Shown: piece by piece, positions 1-13,115 of the stretch
Numbering within the stretch: the first letter of the stretch is position 1
Layout: every line of letters starts with the position of its first letter
From: Dolomedes plantarius
Taxonomy: Eukaryota; Arthropoda; Arachnida; Araneae; Dolomedidae
DNA length: 64,000 nucleotides
Direction of reading: 5' to 3'
NCBI GenBank assembly: GCA_907164885.2
Contig: OU015496.1
Coordinates: 169,372,242 to 169,436,241 of the forward strand
Translations under genes and position numbers: made by a program
Notes under the pieces: model-generated
What the model was told of the DNA's origin: nothing
Database searches by the model: none
The model's input: the letters and a program-made list of their open reading frames with translations, nothing else

Positions 1-750
<750 letters not shown>

Positions 751-751
751 T

Positions 752-2030
<1,279 letters not shown>

Positions 2031-2035
2031 ATTAC

Positions 2036-2215
2036 AGAGCCGGTCCCATGGGTGAGTCAGCTGCCTCAGGTGCCAAAATGTGACATAATTTTTTTTTCAA
2101 ACACGGTGGCATGACATTGCAGCCACGACATATTTTTCGTGCACCAGCCGCCATTAGTGTACACGACAGTGGATTTGTCAGCGACAGGCATCGAACCAGA
2201 GACGTTCGGATTATA
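2036..2215 (-). repeat. Degraded SINE-like repeat, family S3
   Basis: On the minus strand it has a Pol III B-box-like ggttcgatgcctgtcg. It shares a block (acattgcagc-acgaca, then ttagtg-acacg, then ttgtc-cgac-ggtatc) with the sequence at 11640-11845, so the two are copies of one dispersed family. Confidence 0.55.
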
Positions 2216-2449
2216 ATTAGATAACCAATGTATTTACTTTTACTGCTTTTTTAAACTCTGTAATTTACAAAATTTGTGTTTATAAATAACAATTTTTTTA
2301 AAATAAATACATATTTTCCCCTAAATGTCCGTTATTCTATTAAAGAGACAAGAGACTTTCAACCAGATTTTATAAAATTTTCAGTATTTTACTCTCTATA
2401 CAAAATGATAATAATATTGTTCTGTACTACATGGAAGTTGCTTAGATTT

Positions 2450-3645
2450 CACAAATAAGTATTTTGTGGAAGAATAAGACCTGTGTTTCAAAGACAAAAA
2501 ATTCTTTAAAATTGTTAGCATTTTTCAAAATGCTTCATTCGTCTTCATTTTCTTCCGATTTCTTCCAAATTTCTCCCGATTGTTAATTCAAGTGTTTGTC
2601 ACAAAACTGGGCATCATTCTTTGAAACCACGCATATTTTTCAAATTATTCACAAATAAGTATTTTGTGGAAGAATAAGACCTGTTTTTCAAGAACAAAAA
2701 TTCTTCGAAATTGTTAGCATTTTTCAAAATGCTCTATTCGTCTTCATTTTCTTCCGATTTCTTCCCAATTTCTCCCGATTGTTAGTTCAAGTGTTTGTCA
2801 CAAAACTGGGCATCATTCTTTGAAACCACGCATATTTTTCAAATTATTCACAAATAAGTATTTTGTGGAAGAATAAGACCTGTTTTTCAAGAAAAAAATT
2901 CTTCGAAATTGTTAGCATTTTTCAAAATGCTCTATTCGTCTTCATTTTCTTCCGATTTCTTCCAAATTTCTCCCGATTGTTAATTCAAGAGTTTTTCACA
3001 AAACTGGGCATCATTCTTTGAAACCACACTTATATTTCAAATTATTCACAAATAAGTATTTTGTGGAAGAATAAGACCTGTTTTTCAAGAAAAAAATTCT
3101 TCGAAATTGTTAGCATTTTTCAAAATGCTCCATTCGTCTTCATTTTCTTCCGATTTCTTCCAAATTTCTCCCGATTGTTAATTCAAGTGTTTGTCACAAA
3201 ACTGGGCATCATTCTTTGAAACCACGCATATTTTTCAAATTATTCACAAATAAGTATTTTGTGGAAGAATAAGACCTGTTTTTCAAGAAAAAAAATTATT
3301 TGAAATTGTTAGCATTTTTCAAAATGCTCCATTCGTCTTCATTTTCTTCCGATTTCTTCCAAATTTCTCCCGATTGTTAATTCAAGAGTTTGTCACAAAA
3401 CTGGGCATCATTCTTTGAAACCACGCTTATATTTTCAAATTATTCACAAATAAGTATTTTGTGGAAGAATAAGACCTGTTTTTCAAGAAAAAAATTCTTC
3501 GAAATTGTTAGCATTTTTCAAAATGCTCCATTTGTCTTCATTTTCTTCCGATTTCTTCCAAATTTCTCCCGATTGTTAATTCAAGTGTTTGTCAAAAAAA
3601 CTGGGCATAATTCTTTGAAACCACACATATTTTTCAAATTATTCA
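2450..3645. repeat. Satellite array: six tandem copies of a ~200-bp unit
   Basis: Units begin at 2450, 2650, 2849, 3047, 3245 and 3445, each opening cacaaataagtattttgtgg; spacing is 198-200 bases and copies are nearly identical. Open frames of up to 96 codons in the array are by-products. A single diverged copy lies inverted at 55860-56060 inside a TTAA-flanked element. Confidence 0.96.
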
Positions 3646-3650
3646 CCCCT

Positions 3651-4200
3651 CAAACCGGCCACTTTTTTTCTGAACCATGAATGGCCGCCTTTGAGAAGAT
3701 TCACTATATTCTATAAAGTCTTAGGAAGCAGGACCAAACTCCTACAAAGAGAAACAGAAGATTTTCTGACTTCTAAAATAGTCTTGTAGTCAAGCTCTTA
3801 AGTTTTTTTTATATCATTTGATAACTCCAGCCAAACATGAAAAGTAATTTTCTTTGTAATTCTAATAGAAAAATTATTCTTCCGTAACATACCCAAGAAA
3901 TTTAATTAATTTGAGAAATAAGTAAATTAAAGTAGAATACGCTTTACTGAATGGTAATCTCTTCTTGCTTGAATTTTTTTTTTATGCTTTTACCTTGAAA
4001 TCCTTTTAAATGTAATTTTCTATTGGTCCGTTTGTGTTCAATTTTTTCATTATTTACTGATACTTTTTTTTCTAGTCTTAACAACAATGCATAAAGAACG
4101 CTCCACTTTACACAATAAAAGTAAATTTACGTGGAAGAAATAGTAAAATTCAGACTCCAAACATTTTATAGCATGTTTGCGGTAGAAATATAAACTATCG
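3651..4200. other. AT-rich sequence without recognised features
   Basis: Nothing supported between the satellite and the nested mobile-element block. Confidence 0.4.
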
Positions 4201-4425
4201 GTTACGTATTTTTCGGACCATAAGACGCATCTTTTTACATAATATTTGACTTAAAATTGGGATGCGTCTTATGGTCCGAAGGTAACATTAAAATAAAATG
4301 AATACAATGAATAATAAAATGAATTAAATAAAATGAAATATATTTTATTATACATATTATATATATTATACAAAAAACCTTGACACAGTTTAAAAAATTA
4401 TACCATAAAAAGTACACAAGGTAGG

Positions 4426-5085
4426 TTGGTTGGTTGGTTGGTTGATTAGGGTTTAATGGCGCAAGGTCCAGAGAGGACATGCTGCGCCAAACACGTGGTA
4501 AAACCCGAAAAACACTATTTAAGTCCGCATTTTAAAACTACAATCCTGTGTAAACATAATAAAATCGTGATGCATAAGCAGAAAAGATATACAAAGATGA
4601 TGCAAACAATGATATATAAAGGGTAATGATATCTAAAAGGTGACTAAAACGATGAAATAAAACGGTGATAAAAGGATTCAAAGCTATGAACGATGATATT
4701 TTAAAAGGTTTCGCTGGAGTTTTCTGTCGCAGTGTCTGGAGAGGATAATGCTCGCCAAGCAGTCGTCGAAAGTAGAAAAAATGCACAGGAAATAAGACAC
4801 ACAACTAGCAACAGTGATAAAAAGGTTGACAAGAAAAAAAAGGATGATAAAACCAGTGAAATGTGCACGGTGATAAAATCAGTCGAAAACCGCAGATGTT
4901 AAGGACAGTCCTATATAGCAATATGTAAAATACAGTCATTAAAACAGGTAATGAAAACTGTCATATAATATAACCATTCGAAACAGTCATAGAAAATGAT
5001 AAAATAACAGTGGTAGAAATTAAGAGTAAAGACAGCATGAGCAAATATATACAAAAGTGATAAAAGTAGAGTTAAGCTGATAAAA
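4426..5085 (-). repeat. LINE 3'-end-like segment with (CCAA)n tail
   Basis: Plus strand shows (ttgg)n, then aatggcgcaaggtccagaga and catgctgcgcca, a conserved motif of a dispersed arthropod repeat end as I recall it, and at least seven scattered tgataaaa motifs. No coding potential. Family not determined. Confidence 0.55.
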
Positions 5086-5107
5086 GCAAAAAAAAAAAAA
5101 AAAAAAA

Positions 5108-5157
5108 AAAAATGTGGAACGCTTCACGATTTTGCGTGTCATCCATGAGCAGGGGCC

Positions 5158-5192
<35 letters not shown>

Positions 5193-5214
5193 CATGTACT
5201 GCTGAAGCTAGTAC
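5108..5214 (-). pseudogene. U6 snRNA retropseudogene, full length
   Basis: The minus strand reads the whole of U6 from its first G, including gcttc-gcag, actaaaattggaacgataca, gagaagattagcatggcccc (the ACAGAGA and AGC catalytic elements), gatgacacgcaaa and cgtgaagcgttcca, then T's. About ten substitutions from the universal U6 sequence, several of the CpG-decay type (for example ctcgc to ctagc near the 5' end). Its placement against a target duplication marks it as a retrocopy, not a Pol III gene with its own promoter. Confidence 0.9.
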
Positions 5215-5289
5215 GTACACAAGGTAGGATCTAAAAAGTTACCTATGTCTTACCTTATATAGAGTTTTTTTTTCAGTATAGTCAACAAA

Positions 5290-5640
5290 TTTCAATACGT
5301 GCATTTTGTGGCACGGAGAACATCTAGTCGGCAATCAAACTCAGCCAATTTGCGTTCCAATATGGATTCCGTAACACAGGAAATTGCAGTAATTATTCGT
5401 CTTCTGAGTTCGTCAACACTGTCCACTTTTGTTGAATAAATTTTGTCTTTTACAAATCCCCAAAGAAAAAAGTTCAGCGGCGTAGTGTCTGGAGACCGAG
5501 GAGGTCATTGGATGGGACCATCTCGTTCAGTCCACCCGTTTGGAAATTCCTCATTTAAAATGTCTCGTACAATAATACCCCAATGAGACGATGCACCATC
5601 TTGTTGTCACATGAATTTGAGATGGAAATAGGAAATTTGT
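5290..5640 (-). pseudogene. Transposase C-terminal (DDE) fragment
   Basis: Minus-strand translation gives QQDGASSHWG, FPNGWTERDGPIQ-stop-PPRSPD, LNFFLWGFVKDKIYST, KVDSVDELRRRIITAIS and RLDVLRATK. This is the conserved tail of the same transposase type as the HTH at 5825-6007. A stop replaces the expected Trp before PPRSPD, so it is dead. Confidence 0.82.
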
Positions 5641-5710
5641 GGGACAGCAAACATCGGAATCATATCTAAGTAAATATGTTTTGTTACCGTTTGTTCGTAG
5701 AAGAAGAATG

Positions 5711-5784
5711 GTCCAATCATACGATTTGCCATTAATCCGCAATTCGAAAGAATTGCGGATTAATGGCAGATCGTATGATTGGAC
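5711..5784. repeat. Near-perfect 35-bp-arm palindrome inside the transposase remnant
   Basis: Arms 5711-5745 and 5750-5784 pair with one mismatch around a gaaa loop. It sits where the transposase middle is missing. A second perfect palindrome (13-bp arms, 3-base loop) follows at 5817-5845. Confidence 0.95.
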
Positions 5785-5824
5785 GTCGTCTTCGGACGTG
5801 CTCTGTCTCCCACATTTTTAGCGA

Positions 5825-6007
5825 TTATCCCTGATAATCGCTAAAGATAGATCCTGCTTCCAGAAACTTTCTATGCCAAGCTAAGATGCTGTTACGACTT
5901 GGAGAATCTTTTCCAAATTTCGTGCGAAAGCTTCGTTGCACTAGCATAACAGATTGCGTTTTGAAATACCAGCCAACACATATTGCTTTCTCTGATGGAG
6001 TAGCCAT
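5825..6007 (-). pseudogene. Transposase N-terminal helix-turn-helix fragment (DUF4817-like)
   Basis: Starts MATPSEKAICVGWYFKTQS and continues QRSFRTKFGKDSPSRNSIL, then WHRKFLEAGS, matching the HTH found at the front of many arthropod mariner-related transposases. The frame ends in a short perfect palindrome (5817-5845), after which the middle of the gene, including most of the catalytic core, is missing. Confidence 0.8.
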
Positions 6008-6352
6008 TTTACAACTTTCGCTCTCATGAAATAACTAGTGCCATATGTTGAACTTTTTTTACACAGAAAAAAATCTCTAATATATACAGTAACACTTCTG
6101 TGAATTTCCAGTTCCTACCTTGTAAACTTTTTTTGTATAAAATTTTAAAATGTGTCAAGGTTTTTTGGGACACCTTGTATTTATATTATATATATTTTTT
6201 ATTATAAATATATTTTTATTATATATATTTTTTATCTTAATTAAGTAAGACGTTAAAAATATTTTTATGTTTATAAAAGAATTTAAAATATTCTTTTCTA
6301 AATATCCACCCATAAATTTGAGGTGCTTCTTTTGGTCCGAAAAGTACATTAT

Positions 6353-7830
6353 ATTACCAGAATTTCACATACAGAAGAATACAACAAAATGAACATAATC
6401 GAAAAGTAAAGGCATAAATCTAAAGCATATTCAAAGTGTAAAAAAAAGAACTGCTTTCAGATTAAAATATAATGAAATGGAAAATTCCTTACATCCAGAA
6501 AATCTAACATAAAATTCGAAGCATATTGATAAGGAATAGTAAGGGAGGTAGTTCCGCAAAGAACGTATTATTAAAAAAATCAGAAGGGTCGAGAATTAAT
6601 GATATAAAAAAAGAAATTTTGATCCTAAATTCATTTTAGCTAAAATACCTTTAACAAGAACACATATGAGGAATCGTGTCAGTCAAAAAAAATTAAACAC
6701 ATTTTAATCAGATATCACATGGGTGAGAATGCAAAAATTGTACGGAAGAGGGAAAATTTAGGGCATAAATTTGAAAAACGTTTAAACAGAAAAAAATAAC
6801 TGCATTCCAATCAAAAGTAACGGAATAAAACATTCTCGATAAAATGGAGTGCACATATTCAAAGCACATGAAAAGTAAAAGAAAACAAAAATCCATAATA
6901 ATTCAACAAGGAAAAGAAATTAAAATACCTAATAAGGGGTTTAGGAATTTATCATTAAAGAGACTTCATTCTAAGTGTATGTTACCCGAAAGACATCTAG
7001 CTGTTACATATGTAATGAAGAATTGTGGCCAGGATATCAACCTCCTGAAATAAACACCTAGTGTTCAGTTGAGCTAGTTATTATAGACCACAAAAGCCGT
7101 CTGGTTCGATTGGAAGTTCAATCGAAAATAAGAAACAATAAATAAAAAAAATTGGATAAGCGTCAAATAAAATTCCTCCTTTTTTGTTTCGGGAGTTCAC
7201 GTTTCAGGTATTTTCTGGAGGAGTTGTTCTCGCACGTGAGAGAGGGGGATAAAAAAGCTAAAGAATATAGAATTAAAAAGAAAGAAGAACGGACAAACAG
7301 GGTCACTCGAAAAACGAAGCTATTACGTCATCGAAGTGAGGTCGAAGTGACCTTGACCTGACAGTGACTTGTAAAAAGGAATTGCAATGGAAGAAGGGAA
7401 CCGGCTTGGTTTTAAATCCTAACGTTGACGGAAGCGATTGCAGTGTTACAGAGCAGCAACGTGTGCGGCTTCGACCCGACCGATTCGAAACAGACGTTCG
7501 GATTCTCCGCCGAAAGGTTAATTATGATCTAATAATGCTAATGAACGAGTTAAGTTTCTTTTCGAGACAGCCGCAGTTTGCTGTCGGGTGAAAAATAGCT
7601 TCGAACTCTAATTTATTTTTTCGGAACATTTTGTTTTCGATTCCTGACAGCAAAATCCCATCTCCAGCCGTAAGATATGCATCGCTGATCGATAAAACGG
7701 TGATCTTCCAGTTATTTAATATTCACCAGATTTGATGAGTTCTGATCGATTCTGGTTGATATTCCTGACAAACTTCTTCACATGACCTTGATTAATGATC
7801 GTAGTTCGAGGAGTTTCAGGTAAAAATGCG
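6353..7830. other. Unassigned intergenic sequence
   Basis: Short frames at 6844-7053, 7152-7361 and 7364-7591 show no recognisable domain. A small hairpin (ttcgattg/caatcgaa) lies at about 7107. Nothing else supported. Confidence 0.4.
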
Positions 7831-7831
7831 A

Positions 7832-7893
7832 TGAAACTGAGCAAGCAGGTTATCGGTGCATTGTGAATACCAATAACCTGTTCCTCAGTTTCA
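7832..7893. ncRNA. Candidate hairpin RNA (pre-miRNA-like fold) or miniature inverted repeat
   Basis: Arms tgaaactgag...caggttat-ggt and acc-ataacctg...ctcagtttca pair over about 25 positions with one bulge and two mismatches around an 11-base loop. Size (62 nt) and shape fit a small-RNA precursor, but I do not recognise either arm as a known microRNA, and a decayed foldback element is equally possible. Confidence 0.3.
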
Positions 7894-8356
7894 GTGTAAG
7901 ACCGACATACCGGCTGTTGAAGCAACGTACAAGCTGTCGACAAATAAAATTTATTCTCAATTAAAATCAGCAAGGATTAATTTGTACCTCGTAGATGTGG
8001 TAACTTACTGTTAATTTTCCTAAAAATATTTTCCAAATTAAACTCGAAAATAAAAATTTTTAATCATTATTTTACAGAAAAATAAATTTTTAAATGCAAT
8101 TTGCAATTTTAAAATTATTTTTTATATTAATTTTTAAAAATTAATTTGATTTTCCACAGGTAGACATTAACAGTTTAATACCCTTTGGGGGGAGATCACC
8201 TTAAAATCTTCAAATAAATTTTATTATGTTTTAATTTTCAAGAATGGAATATAAGGAATCTTTTGAAAAAAAAACGAAGTCGATACTACAATTAGAACTC
8301 ATTTTATGGCCAAATGTATAAAGCTAATAGTAAAGTAATTTATGGAAACTTTTATG

Positions 8357-8399
8357 GTGCGCATAAGTTTGAAACTGTTATTTTCAAACTTATGCGCAC
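8357..8399. repeat. Perfect 18-bp inverted repeat, 7-base loop
   Basis: gtgcgcataagtttgaaa (8357-8374) pairs perfectly with 8382-8399 around ctgttat. Confidence 0.97.
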
Positions 8400-10760
8400 T
8401 ATTTCTTCAAAGCTAATCGTCACAAATTGCCCAAATTTTGTTTACATGTATATCTTGTATGTTTATACAATTTCTACCTAAATTTAAGTAAGTACATATT
8501 ACTAATTTTTTTACAGAATTTTTTTTTTAATTTTACGATATTTTTTTGTACATTACAGTACATTTGCCTGAAAAAATATTTTATGTGAAGTATGGTAATT
8601 AGTTTAGTTGTATATTAAAGTATAACCTATGGACAGAATACATACAAATAATTTAATATATATCTCTTACAGTTTTTTAAAAAAATATGCGCGCAATACA
8701 TTGATTCAAGATTCATTTTTCATAAAACATTATTTTTTTTTACATAAAATAATTTCTAATAATCTCCCAACAATCCTGCCCTTGTTTTAGTAATAGATGA
8801 AGCTTTGTACAATTCACCCTAAAAAATTGGTTTAAATTAATTACAAATTAACTGTTTGACAACACATTAAGCTTGGTAGTAAAATCTGTGTATTTTTGCA
8901 CGTGCAAAGGTGATTTTCCCCCTTAATAAATTCATTGCAAAAAAATTCAAAATTTGAAATCCATGTAATTTTCATTTAAATTTCTAGGTTTTTCAGTGAA
9001 TAAACAGATTTCAAAATCGTGCATTTGCTAACGAATAATTAGCAAAGTATTGAGATGGAAATCTTCCAAAATTTAACATGGGAATTGAAGATTGTCGATA
9101 TTCAACCGATGCACAACCCCTTTCACAGAAAGAAAAAAAAATTGGGAGTGGGGTGGAGTTTTTCAGTAAGACCCATATAACAAAGCATTCGCTATTTACG
9201 CCTCGTTTGCTCCTAAATACAATAAAATAAAGAACATCGAAGTTCGTCTGATATTGTTTACAGAGTTCAAACCGTTTTACGGGTACCCGTCGTCTGCTCT
9301 GTCGCTGCTGAAACTCTAATCCTAACAACACAGAAATAGACTCGAAACGCGTTGTCACCCCCCTCTTAGAAAAAAAACGCAATGGATTACACTTTGCGAC
9401 AACCCCCGGCTATACCTCGCTTCGGCGACTGCATACGATTTCAGAAAACGTCACCCGGAGAAGAGTACTGAGTTCGAAGGGTGACATGCACCGGAAAAAT
9501 AAAAGAAGAAAAAAGCCGTAATTGTTTTTTTACTGACGGAAAAACAGAGCTAAATCCCGAAGAAAGTTTCGGATAATTGATAAACTGGGTTGCGAGGCTT
9601 CGTCGGCACCCTCGGTTAAAGACTAGACTCGTGATGAAGATGTCAAGAGTCGGTGTCACGTCGGCTGTTGGCAACCGATCCGTTTGCCTCCAAGGTTTGC
9701 ACCAATTCTCACCCATTTCTGAAGAACAGAACTTTGCACCTCGAGCTTGTGTAGTTGCAAACTTTTTCACCCGTCCTTAAGGGTACAATTTCGACTCCTA
9801 TGTCAGTGTTTAATTTTTAAAATACTTCTTTCCAGCCCTGTTCCACATTTTACCGGAATCCCGATATTTTTCATGATGAAATTGCAGAATGTTATACAGG
9901 ATTTGAACGATTAACCCGAACTGTCATCAAGGTAGACTCAAGGGTAGTAGGTTATTCATGTTCCACATCGTTAAAAAGGAAGAGAATGTGATGTTTTTTC
10001 TAGCGGATCCAGAGAGCAGGAGAATAACTCCCCTCATTAGGTATAAAGGTGTTCTAAAATTAATTAGAGATGCCAACATGCTGAGGGCAGAAATATGTAC
10101 GCTAATAAAACTCTGATTTCGTTTAATAGTCGTTCAATGCTGCTTAAACGGTTCATTAATAACGCCACTTTCCTTAGAACATGATACTAGTGAAATGAGT
10201 GTAACATAATAAAAGGCAAGTGCCGTCAAAATCGAGGCATGAGTTGTTAAATTAAAACTTTTTTTTAACGTGACGCATCAGTTGACACCGCTGTTTTTCA
10301 ATGAATTTTCTTCACTTTATTTTCTAACCACATATTAGTAATTGCGTATTTTTAAATTCTATTTTTCTTTTCTTTTTTTCATATGAAAGTAGATGTTTTA
10401 ATAAAGTGAGCGTACTTTTTATAATATAATTCTGATTAGATTTTTTTAGGATTTAGTTTTAGTAAATGCCAGATAGTACAAATTGAAACCTTATGACTAA
10501 TACGTATAAGATGTCAGATCTACAAGTCGATGTCAAATCTTACGGTTCGGTCCTCTTGTTGGAAAAGATGACCATATGTCTCAAAATGAACAAACCAATA
10601 ACCTGTCGTAATATCTTATGCGTCAGGAATAATAAAGAATATTTTCCGATATCATATAAATAAGCAATTTTACCAATGAAACTGAAAAAGTGAATAAATA
10701 TGTAGGCAAACTTTTGTAGTATACCGACTTTGGATTCGGTTCCTGCCTCTGGCTCTTTCA
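8400..10760. other. Unassigned sequence with a CpG-richer patch at 9240-9780
   Basis: Frames of 123 codons (9382-9011, minus) and 109 codons (9770-9441, minus) lie in or next to the CpG-richer patch, but neither translation shows a domain or a family motif, and a plus-strand frame overlaps them. The patch could be an unrecognised repeat, exon or promoter. Confidence 0.35.
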
Positions 10761-10769
10761 TTGTTATGG

Positions 10770-10942
10770 TTGGTGGGTTGGTTGGCTGGGAACACCGCTG
10801 TCATCTGTTGCTACCCGAGGGTTCAACTGACTGAGAACTTCAGCTAAAGTTTATTCCGAACGGCTACAAACCCCAGTGCCACGTACTTCGAACCTGCAGA
10901 CTTTGTTTTTTAATTCTAACATTCCAGAACATCGGCCACTAT
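10770..10942 (-). repeat. Degraded SINE, family S2
   Basis: Shares attccgaacggctacaaa and cttcgaacctgcagactttg with the cleaner copy at 62491-62685. Heavily eroded. Confidence 0.55.
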
Positions 10943-11639
10943 TCCTTTTCGTTGTTATTGAGGAAAACACTCTGCAATCAGTGGTACAAGAAATTTACTT
11001 AAAAGCAAGCTTACAAACTTTAAAAGAACTACCCATTTCATTTAACCTAACGTACATATAGATGCAAAAGGAGAAATATAACGACCATTCAAAAGTTGCC
11101 AATATTGTTAATTTGCTACAAGCAGGAAACAAAACGTGGGTACACCGCAGAAACAACTGAATTCCTTGAAAAGGAAAACTCTCTAGTTTTCTAAAAAAAT
11201 AAAATTTCTCACCCCCATGTAAATAATGTCGTAAAGATAACTGTAAATTATTCCTAAAATGGGGGTCAATACTATATAAGGATGTTTTCGGTAAAGCCGT
11301 AGAAAGTTAAGAAACTTAAAACTTTTATAATCGTTAGATTATTTACGTAGATTTGCATAATTGGAGATCAAAATTCACTAGGTGTGAAAACAATTTTTTC
11401 ATTGCTTACCATCAGAGAGCCTGACAAAATACTAAGAAGTTTTAAGGAATACAGAGCACCGTCACAAGAGGGAGTAATTAGGAATGTTACCCTATTTATT
11501 TTATTTTTTTTTGTCGTGTCTACGAATAGTGCAAATGCCTTATCCATATAAGAGGCGTGCCATTGCCTCAAGAGAGGTTGAACTTCTATCTGGTCGACAA
11601 ATTTTTAACCGAATCAAGTGACGAGAACAGACAACTTGA

Positions 11640-11845
11640 CCCCGCACCTCCAGAGGTATTGTTTGGAAACTTGGAGGACATTGCAGCTACGACAGAATTT
11701 TCCCGTGTATTATCCACAATTAGTGCACACGCCAATGGTTTTGTCGCGACGGGTATCAGACCAGCAACTTGCAGATCACTGGTCCGCCTTTGGTCTGGCT
11801 TTGGTATACGCCTTTGCCGGCCGGGCCACCGCGCCCCTATGTTAC
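11640..11845 (-). repeat. SINE-like repeat, family S3 (tRNA-related head)
   Basis: Minus strand: gcgcggtggcccggccgg head and a B-box-like ctggtctgatacccgtcg, followed by a body shared with 2036-2215. Ends near a poly-A-like tract at 11865. Confidence 0.55.
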
Positions 11846-11849
11846 CCTA

Positions 11850-13115
11850 TGCCATAGGAGTTAGAAAAAAATATATTCTTTGAAAAATGTTATTCATCTG
11901 TTGGGACATTAAACTCATCAGAAATTCTATTGTTTTTCATTAAACTATGTCCTAGATATAGACTCTAGCTGTCCTGCTGGTCGATTGTACAGTACCTTAA
12001 CTGCAGAAAACCGCAGTTAAAATATGCGGTTTATTTTTTCAGACTTATGTATAAAACCTTAGAAATAAAGTACTTTTATTTTTACAGTGCAGACCACAAC
12101 ACACTCTTACATTGCTAATTATAAGACGTTAAAAACACAAAAATATTTCAGGCTTCTACAGAGGTTACAAAAGGAGTGCAAAATATAACGTGCATCGCAA
12201 GCATATTTAACTGCAGTACTTTGTCTATTTTTTTATTATTTGAATTAAACGTCACAGTCAAAATAATATTCATATCACCCTAGGAATTGTCTCTATCTCC
12301 AGCATATTTGGCATCTTGTCATAGTTTTTAGTCTCTAGTAATACATCCTCCAAATAATAGAATACGTCCTCCAAAGAAAAGAAACTAATATGAGTCACAT
12401 TACCATTTTTAGCCTTATTTTAAACGTACCGGAAAATGGCATGTTCTTGAAGCATGCCTTTTCCAATTCTTAACATAATCTGTACCTATTAACCCCAAAC
12501 TGAATTCTTTTGCAGTATTTCGGCGACGTTCATAAGCTTGCGTCGTTGATTTTTCTATTGGGTAATGACATGTTATAAGCTAAACGAATTCACTAATGTT
12601 CAAAGCTCAGCAATGGTGTATCCTGTGGAATTAATTTTCTGTTTATTATAAAAAATTTTCCCGATGCACTCATCAGTATGCCTGAATAACATGTGCTTAC
12701 AGCAAATGCAGTGAAAGCATAGATCGTTTTTGACGCTGATATTTGCTATGTGAAATATTGGGTTCCTAACTCAATAACCTACACTACATAACTTATAATA
12801 TATTTAAGTTAATTCAAGTCAACAGTGAAATGAAATGAAGGAAATTTTGGAGATACTATGGTGGTGATATTCATGTTTTGCTTATTATAAAATATTTTCC
12901 CTATGCACACGCCTACATACCTAAGTAACATAACACGTATGTTCGTATATCAAATGAACTGGACGCTTAGGTTATTTTTGTCCCTTATGTATGCTATCAG
13001 ACATGTTTAAGTCCTTATTAGGTAACTTGTTATACATAGGTTATGAAGAACTAAACCTAATTTCAATATTGCACTCAATGACGAGGTTTTAGTAAAGATA
13101 AATAAATTAAATAGT
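11850..13115. other. Unassigned sequence with an old internal duplication
   Basis: Blocks at about 12642 and 12880 share ttattataaaa-attttccc-atgcac and following sequence, suggesting a decayed tandem duplication with a period of about 240 bases. No gene seen. Confidence 0.4.

Larger units (their letters stand above)
4426..5214 (-). mobile_element. U6 snRNA-LINE chimeric retropseudogene
   Basis: Bounded by a perfect 14-bp target duplication, gtacacaaggtagg, at 4412-4425 and 5215-5228. On the minus strand it begins exactly at the first base of U6 RNA, runs through a whole U6 copy and a T tract of about 27, then about 640 bases resembling a LINE 3' end, and finishes in a (ccaa)n tail against the second duplication. 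This is the arrangement made when a LINE reverse transcriptase switches template to U6 RNA. Confidence 0.82.
4368..6172 (-). mobile_element. Mariner-superfamily element (HTH plus DDE type), interrupted and rearranged
   Basis: About 55-bp inverted ends: caaaaaaccttgacaca at 4374 and its reverse complement at 6150, followed on both sides by attata/ttatac-aaaaagt-acaaggtagg. The left end lacks about ten bases (aggtgtccca) present on the right. It carries remnants of one transposase gene: the N-terminal part at 6007-5825 and the C-terminal part at 5625-5290. Confidence 0.8.
4207..6350. mobile_element. Outer DNA transposon with ttcggaccataagacgc ends, containing nested insertions
   Basis: The left end reads tatttttcggaccataagac (4207 on) and the right end, read inverted from about 6350, reads tacttttcggaccaaaagaa. 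Both are flanked by TA, fitting a Tc1/mariner/pogo-like target choice. Behind the left end a 20-bp inverted repeat folds 4211-4230 onto 4262-4281 (gatgcgtcttatggtccgaa). Between the ends lies a second transposon (4368-6172), itself interrupted by a retroposon (4426-5214). Confidence 0.7.

Noticed and set aside
2450..3645. Regular repeats resembling a CRISPR array
   Set aside because: The whole 200-bp unit repeats without variable spacers; it is a satellite, and the genome is eukaryotic.
5108..5214. Functional U6 snRNA gene
   Set aside because: Target duplication directly at its 5' base, fused 3' segment and about ten substitutions mark it as a retrocopy.
9011..9382. 123-codon minus-strand frame
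   Set aside because: No domain or family motif and no clear splice partners.
9441..9780. Overlapping frames on both strands in the CpG-richer patch
   Set aside because: Neither translation resembles a known family; composition alone can keep both open.
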